From: Theristus sp. LFF4_11
Taxonomy: Eukaryota; Nematoda; Chromadorea; Monhysterida; Xyalidae
Length of the DNA: 64,000 bases
Direction: 5' to 3'
Assembly: GCA_030248135.1 (NCBI GenBank)
Contig: JASANC010005885.1
Span: 1 to 64,000, forward strand
Part shown: positions 59,266-64,000 of the stretch, piece by piece
How the letters are laid out: each line of letters begins with the position of its first letter
How positions within the stretch are numbered: the first letter of the stretch is position 1
Translations under genes and position numbers: made by a program
The notes under the pieces: model-generated
The model's input: only the letters and a program-made list of their open reading frames with translations
Databases searched by the model: none
What the model was told of the DNA's origin: nothing

Positions 59266-61123
59266 TCACTCTGCGGCAGAGGTGCCGAATAGATCTTGAA
59301 AGCTGAATTTGTCACCGCGATTGCTTCCATCTGGTGACTCGCCTCGCGACTGTGATGCTGCAGCGCTTTGTGCCTCTTTTGCCTGTTCAAGGTCAATTTA
59401 TTACACCTGCATTATTCCGTCGCGTTTCCATTGTTTTAGTGTGTTGTCACCAATATTTTTTAGTTGTTTCCGAGCCCTTAAATCTAGAATAGAACAATCG
59501 TTTATACCTGTTGCAATTCAACTTCGTCAGCGAGCGTTTGGAAGCGTTCGTAAATGCGACTCGAGTACTTCTTGAGCACACCGAAGAAATCGTCCCAGAG
59601 CATTTCATACTGGTTTTTGATCGGTTCGATCTCTTGCTGCAGACTCTCGGCCAATCCTGTCAGTTCACCGTACAACTGTTCCCTGCCGACACGATCGCCT
59701 GGTTTTGCGACTGCGGCGTCCGATTCGGAGTTTGCTGATTGGGCTGCTGGCTGCAATATTGGTGACTTTTTTCTGTTTACTTCCTTCTCTCACTGGTCTC
59801 AACAAACTATGTGTTAAACAAGAAACTACATGAGAACGCCACAGACGAACGGGGAAAATGTTATTTGTTCCTATCTCTCACAGTCACAACACCTCACCGC
59901 CAACCCCTCCACGTTAAGCCAACTAGTATAAAATTGCACGTCACGTCACGTCACGTGTCATTACGTACACTACCGTTCATACCTGACGCAAAGTAAAGCC
60001 GAATAAATAAAACAGCCCTTGTATTCTTCATCAAGGCGGGATCAGCCGCAGACTAGGAGTTGTTGGTTAAGAATGCTAAGATAATTCCCAATCGTTGTGC
60101 AAGGGAGAAAAAATGAACAGAATAGCGCGAAGGATCAATTTACCGTATTACCCCCATTAAACCCCCCCCACCATTAATCCCCCCCCACCAATAAACCCCC
60201 ACCCCCCCCGACCAGTTTCCAAATAATCCCCCCCCCACAAATAATCCCCCATGGGGGTTAATTGGAAACCTGTTTGAAACACATACCCAGCGAATTCAGT
60301 GGCTTAATGCAGTGACATTGGTGAAATTGTGCTACCAAAGGCCCCAAATGGATGAGTTAATGGTAATTTCATTACAAAAGGCTGTTACAAAAGGAAATCT
60401 CTGTGAAAAGTAGAAGTTTCTGCAACTTTCTTGCCTGCCATGCAAGGTATTTTTGCCATTTTTCAACAAAACCCCACCCCTAGAAATTTTTGTATAATAA
60501 ACCCCCCCCCCCCCACCAATAATCCCCCCCCCCACCAATAAACCCCCACCCCTAAAAGTCGCTGACGTATTAATCCCCCATGGGGGTTTATTGGGGGTAA
60601 TACGGTAGTTAAAAAAAAACACTACGGCCGTTCAGTACGTCGACGTACGTTTGTATACGAGAAGTATAAACGAACACTTGTCACCCTCGTGGCCTGGTGG
60701 TAGTGCGTTAGACTACAGTCTGTGCGCTCGGGGGATCGAGCCCCGCCGAGGGGTGTATAGGCACTTATGACAGAGAAAACTCGATGGGCGCCCTACTGAA
60801 TGGCGTTCAGTACGCTTCTTTGTGTTAGCCCTGGCCAAAAACATCACCTAAATCCCAACAACAACAACAACAACAACCAATGGTGAGTTAATTTTCACAC
60901 ACAAACACACACACAGGAATGTATACATTGTACCTGTGTCACAAACCTCTTGGTTGAAGATGAAATCAGCTGGATTCCTCGGTGGTGGGGCGTATGGAAA
61001 GCCGGGAAACTGCATATAAGGTGGCGGTGGTCGGACTGGCTGTGGTTGACCGTATGACCTTTGTGGAATGTGCAGAAATGCAACCGCAGCGCATAACAGT
61101 GCCCTTGGCGAATACCTTTGTGG
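59266..61123 (-). CDS. secreted proline-rich protein of unknown function, 5' end unresolved
   Basis: Three exons join in phase 0: about 61123-60947, 59750-59508 and 59382-59266. The first visible exon has a hydrophobic stretch (RALLCAAVAFLHIPQRSYG) that looks like a signal peptide, then PQPVRPPPPYMQFPGFPYAP. The second is a helical, probably coiled-coil segment (LYGELTGLAESLQQEIEPI, NQYEMLWDDFFGVLKKYSSR). The third is Ser/Ala-rich and ends DKFSFQDLFGTSAAE. The initiating Met must be in a small exon upstream of 61123. I do not recognise the family. A SINE and a MITE sit in the first intron shown. Confidence 0.65.
60029..60138. repeat. dispersed repeat, third partial copy
   Basis: TCATCAAGGCGGGATCAGCC and AACTAGGAGTTG-like sequence through TGCAAGGGAGAAA match 10752-10945 and the complement of 29500-29705. 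It directly abuts a MITE. Confidence 0.75.
60143..60605. mobile_element. TA-flanked MITE, copy 3
   Basis: CCGTATTACCCCCATTAAAC and GGGGGTAATACGG ends with TA on both sides (60141-60142, 60606-60607), and the same unique core as copies 1 and 2. Intron of the proline-rich protein gene. Confidence 0.92.
60684..60880 (+). mobile_element. SINE with (CAA)n tail, copy 2
   Basis: The head folds like a tRNA: CCCTCG pairs with CGAGGG, the A-box-like segment is GGCCTGGTGGTAGTGCG and the B-box-like segment GGGATCGAGCCCCGCC. The body matches the copy at 52616 and it ends in about six CAA units. Confidence 0.85.
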
Positions 61124-61129
61124 TGTGAA

Positions 61130-62590
61130 ATATTATTGTAGCATTAACGGGTGCATTTCAATGCTGTGTACATTTTTTCAATCTCAGTTATATTGAAGCA
61201 GATGACTCACCACATGATACTTGATTTCAACCCAACGGTCACTGTGGAATTCAATGTATTCGCTTCTACTCTATTACTCGTCACAGCTTAAGGAAAAATC
61301 AATTCAATGAATTAAAATGAAAGTTTCAATTTCAAAACCGATTTTTTCTGAAATGAGTTTTTGATAGACGCGAGTGTGTTCAGCGCTTGATAAGAAGAAG
61401 CTTGCCATTTAGCCATTATTATTTACCAGTTTGTACCATGTGCGATATTGTACAACGCCTAGGTGGAAAAAAGATGACGAGTAATAGTTAAACACTGTCG
61501 TCAGAAGTTTAAAAAGCGTATAGGCGGACAAACAAACTGGATTGTTAATGTGGTGGTATATTGAACTTTTCTTCTACATACCGTAATTCCACACGGGTCT
61601 AACGTGTATTGTTATAGGCTAGCATAACGTCTTTGCTCAATGGTCACGAAACAGTTTCTTTGCATTATGCAATCGGTTATTGTTCTGCGCGTTTACACAA
61701 ACTATGCAGGATAGTAGTGTGTACATTGAGGGCCAGCTTTCGCGGTGTGCACATCGGTTTGCAGGTTTGTAAGGGTTATCATATACTGTTGTTTGGTTGA
61801 AATGTTGCACCGGAGATTTCATTCGTCACCACCATTGTTGAGCCATAAGAACAGCTTTTATTGATTTTAAATCATGGGAGCATGTATTTTGATTTTACTT
61901 TGTTCATGTTTGTTGATGGTCAATTCACTCAATGTTTTTTGTATTGTTTGCCAACTTTTCCCGCAGTTATAGGTGCACAGATACGCTTTAGAATGTACCA
62001 GTATATGTGCATCCAGTGCAACCCTCTGTGCCAAGCAACTAAGTTTAAAAATAAATAACTCAACATTTACAATGAGGTGCGTTGATCTGATTTGTGACAT
62101 AACCATTTCAATTGCTTCGTGCAATAATTGTTGAATGTTTAGAGATTTTTAAATTTTTTGCAACTTCAGAAATTTGTTTTTCTCTTTGAGAAATAAATTT
62201 TGATTATTGCATTTTTGATGAAAAGCGTTTTAAAAACTCCCAGCAAAGCAGATCAACGCGTTTTATTTTGAAACGTCAATTAGATTGCAATCCATGTGCT
62301 AAAGCAAAACATTCTCGGTCTACCAAGCGAACGTAATTTTTAAAATGAGGTGGCACAAAAAATCAACTTGTATGACTATGAAAAAAATACCGTCATTCAT
62401 TTTATGTACAGCTTTTCGGAATGGTTTAAAAATCACTGAAATTTTGGGCAACTGTATATATTCACCAAAAGTTGCTTTTCAAAACATATAGTCTGCACAC
62501 GACAAAACAAGAAATAAAAAAACATGACCTGCACAGATAAATTAATGTTTACCAGATCAAGAAATGAGAAAAAACACGAAAATAGTGTTA
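61130..62590. other. intergenic, proline-rich gene to globin
   Basis: AT-rich, no recognised exon except possibly the missing first exon of the proline-rich protein. No defined repeats were found. Confidence 0.45.
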
Positions 62591-62598
62591 TTGCGACG

Positions 62599-64000
62599 TC
62601 ACGTTTCGTAGCCTTCAACAATGTATTTCAAACAAAACTGGAAAAACTTTCGAAATAATGTCTCTGCTTTTTCGTTAAATCGATCTTCCAGCACGTCGGA
62701 GCAGATCTGCATAAACGGTTCTTCCAGTGACTGCAACAAGCATTATCATCGTCATTGTCGCAACAAATGTCAGTCACGTTTTTTTGTAAAGCCAATTCAT
62801 GCACACAAATTTATCCGGCACGTCACGTCACGTCCCGTCTCATTCATGGAGGAAAAAACGGCAATCCAGCACATCACGTTATCTTTCGAACACGTGCTCG
62901 TTCTTGCAAGCATTCATACATGACGTGTCGTGACGTGACGTGCCGGATACATACAGTGTCGGCCAAAAGTTTGAAAACTCCTGCGTTCGCTGCATGTCGG
63001 GTGTATTGGATGGGTACAATTTTTGCGTTAATAAGCATATGTTTTTGTTTTTTGGAACACAGCAGTAGACAGTTTCACTGCAGCACACAAAAACAAAAGT
63101 TACACGCGCCGTGTTATTTTTTACACACACAATGACCATACTACGCATTGCTTTGAACGGCACGCGAAACATCAACGGCAGGTGTGAACATTATGATAAC
63201 GTGTGTTTGGTTCATGCCTGTTCACTTCTTTCGTCACAAATACAGTGTATCTCGCTAATATATGCAACTAGCTGATTGGTTGGTCATAACAATTCTCAGC
63301 GCTGATTGGTTGATATATCATGATCAGTTCTCAGCGCTGATTGGTCGGTCATCACGTCATGTTCGCGTCATGCTTGTTGCATATATTTTCCAGATGGACT
63401 GTACAGTATGGCGAGAATTCACACGCCACTGGAGTCGCTCCAGTAAACAGTGTGCCAAAAACATCCACCGGACTGCAATTCCATCACTTTCATTTCATTT
63501 CAGAAGCGTCAGTACGCAAAGTGAAGCACACACAGTTTTGCATGCATGTATGTTCTGTACAGTTTGTTTTGTTTTGTTTGCACTCCTACAGTGCGTCATG
63601 TCCATTTGTACTGTTGTGTTCATAAAAACAACGCTGCATGTGTTGGTGACACGCACAATAAAAGCACGCACACATACACCACCATACACACGCGCATGGG
63701 CGTTTCCAAGCTTTTGGCCGCCACTGTACGTCGCGCATGAATTTTGTCTTCAGCCAACTTATGTGATATTCTTCGTGACATATCTGATAGGTATTTGATT
63801 GTAGTTACCGAACTGGAACAGTCTCCAAAATAACAGGAGCCCGCTAAACATAGTGATTACCTGAAAAACGGAACTGTCAAAGGAGGCAAGTTTTCCCTTG
63901 TGCTTTGCGCCAACGCCTCTCAGGGTGTCACACACGTCACTGCAGTCGGTCGGATTGCTGTCAATGGTCGTAACAGCGTCGTCAAATACCTGAGTACTTT
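62599..64000 (-). CDS. globin, partial (5' part beyond the window)
   Basis: Two exons are visible: 64000-63861 (open at the edge) and 62730-62599, joined in phase 0. The first carries QVFDDAVTTIDSNPTDC and GVGAKHKGKLASFDSSVFQ, where the His of AKHKGK is the expected heme-proximal F8 residue. The second carries SLEEPFMQICSDVLEDRF and ends AETLFRKFFQFCLKYIVEGY plus ET, matching the G and H helices. This pattern of about 45 residues after F8 with a conserved LF..F..YI..GY tail is that of invertebrate, especially nematode, intracellular globins. The distal half of the heme pocket lies outside the window. The intron holds CACGTCACG and CCAATCAGC repeats. Confidence 0.8.
62795..62960. repeat. dispersed repeat with CACGTCACG motifs
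   Basis: CACACAAATTTATCCGGCAC, ACGTCACGTCACGTCCCG and the closing GACGTGCCGGAT form an inverted repeat, similar to 3177-3310. Globin intron. Confidence 0.65.
63255..63405. repeat. CCAATCAGC-type repeat, copy 2
   Basis: Tandem units with TTCTCAGCGCTGATTGGTTG and ending GCATATATTTTCCAGATGGAC are the reverse complement type of 35485-35585. Globin intron. Confidence 0.75.

Overview
This window is invertebrate genomic DNA: genes are split into many short exons with GT-AG introns (at least two introns look GC-AG), there are no operons with ribosome binding sites, and nearly half of the sequence is transposon or tandem-repeat DNA. The gene content (S1 serine proteases with CUB or LDLa modules, a C-type lectin, thioredoxin, a PEBP, a globin, CCDC97 and a GYF-domain protein) is that of a small animal. 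Splice-acceptor-like TTTCAG motifs lie a few bases upstream of several start codons, and the globin tail resembles nematode globins, so a nematode or another compact ecdysozoan is the best guess. I cannot name the species.

Layout. 1-3200 holds a TA-flanked MITE and a 2.6 kb perfect-looking foldback element with TTAA target duplications. 3705-17274 holds two S1 proteases on the minus strand; the first to be transcribed (10180-17274) reads cleanly as a 424-residue signal peptide-CUB-Thr linker-trypsin protein over 12 exons, and the second (3705 to about 8800) has at least three LDLa modules before its trypsin domain. The last intron of the CUB protease carries a 1,046 bp terminal-inverted-repeat element and a roughly 149 bp satellite. 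17963-19031 is thioredoxin and 19673-20969 a secreted C-type lectin, both minus strand. 21586-24210 is a 19 bp minisatellite of about 136 copies that is open in all six frames.

25068-29959 is a secreted kelch-repeat protein (minus), 31680-37621 an F-box/leucine-rich-repeat protein (minus) with a 48 bp minisatellite that multiplies a splice donor. 37706-44015 is dominated by a hairpin and by nested hAT-like elements with 8 bp target duplications. CCDC97 (41312-47738, plus, 417 residues) is built around this insertion zone; its third intron contains one hAT-like copy and a very young 2.5 kb LTR retrotransposon that encodes only Gag. 48534-54101 is a GYF-domain adaptor (plus, 425 residues) whose first intron holds two nested hAT-like elements. 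56818-59059 is a PEBP family protein (minus, 223 residues), 59266 to about 61123 an unrecognised secreted proline-rich protein (minus), and the right edge cuts through a globin gene (minus).

The genes are ordinary housekeeping, secretory and immune or digestive types that are not evidently co-functional. The most unusual content is in the repeats: the six-frame-open minisatellite, the repeated splice donor, the Gag-only LTR element with a primer-binding site extended over most of a tRNA-Lys, the three-level hAT nest, and several small MITE and SINE families.
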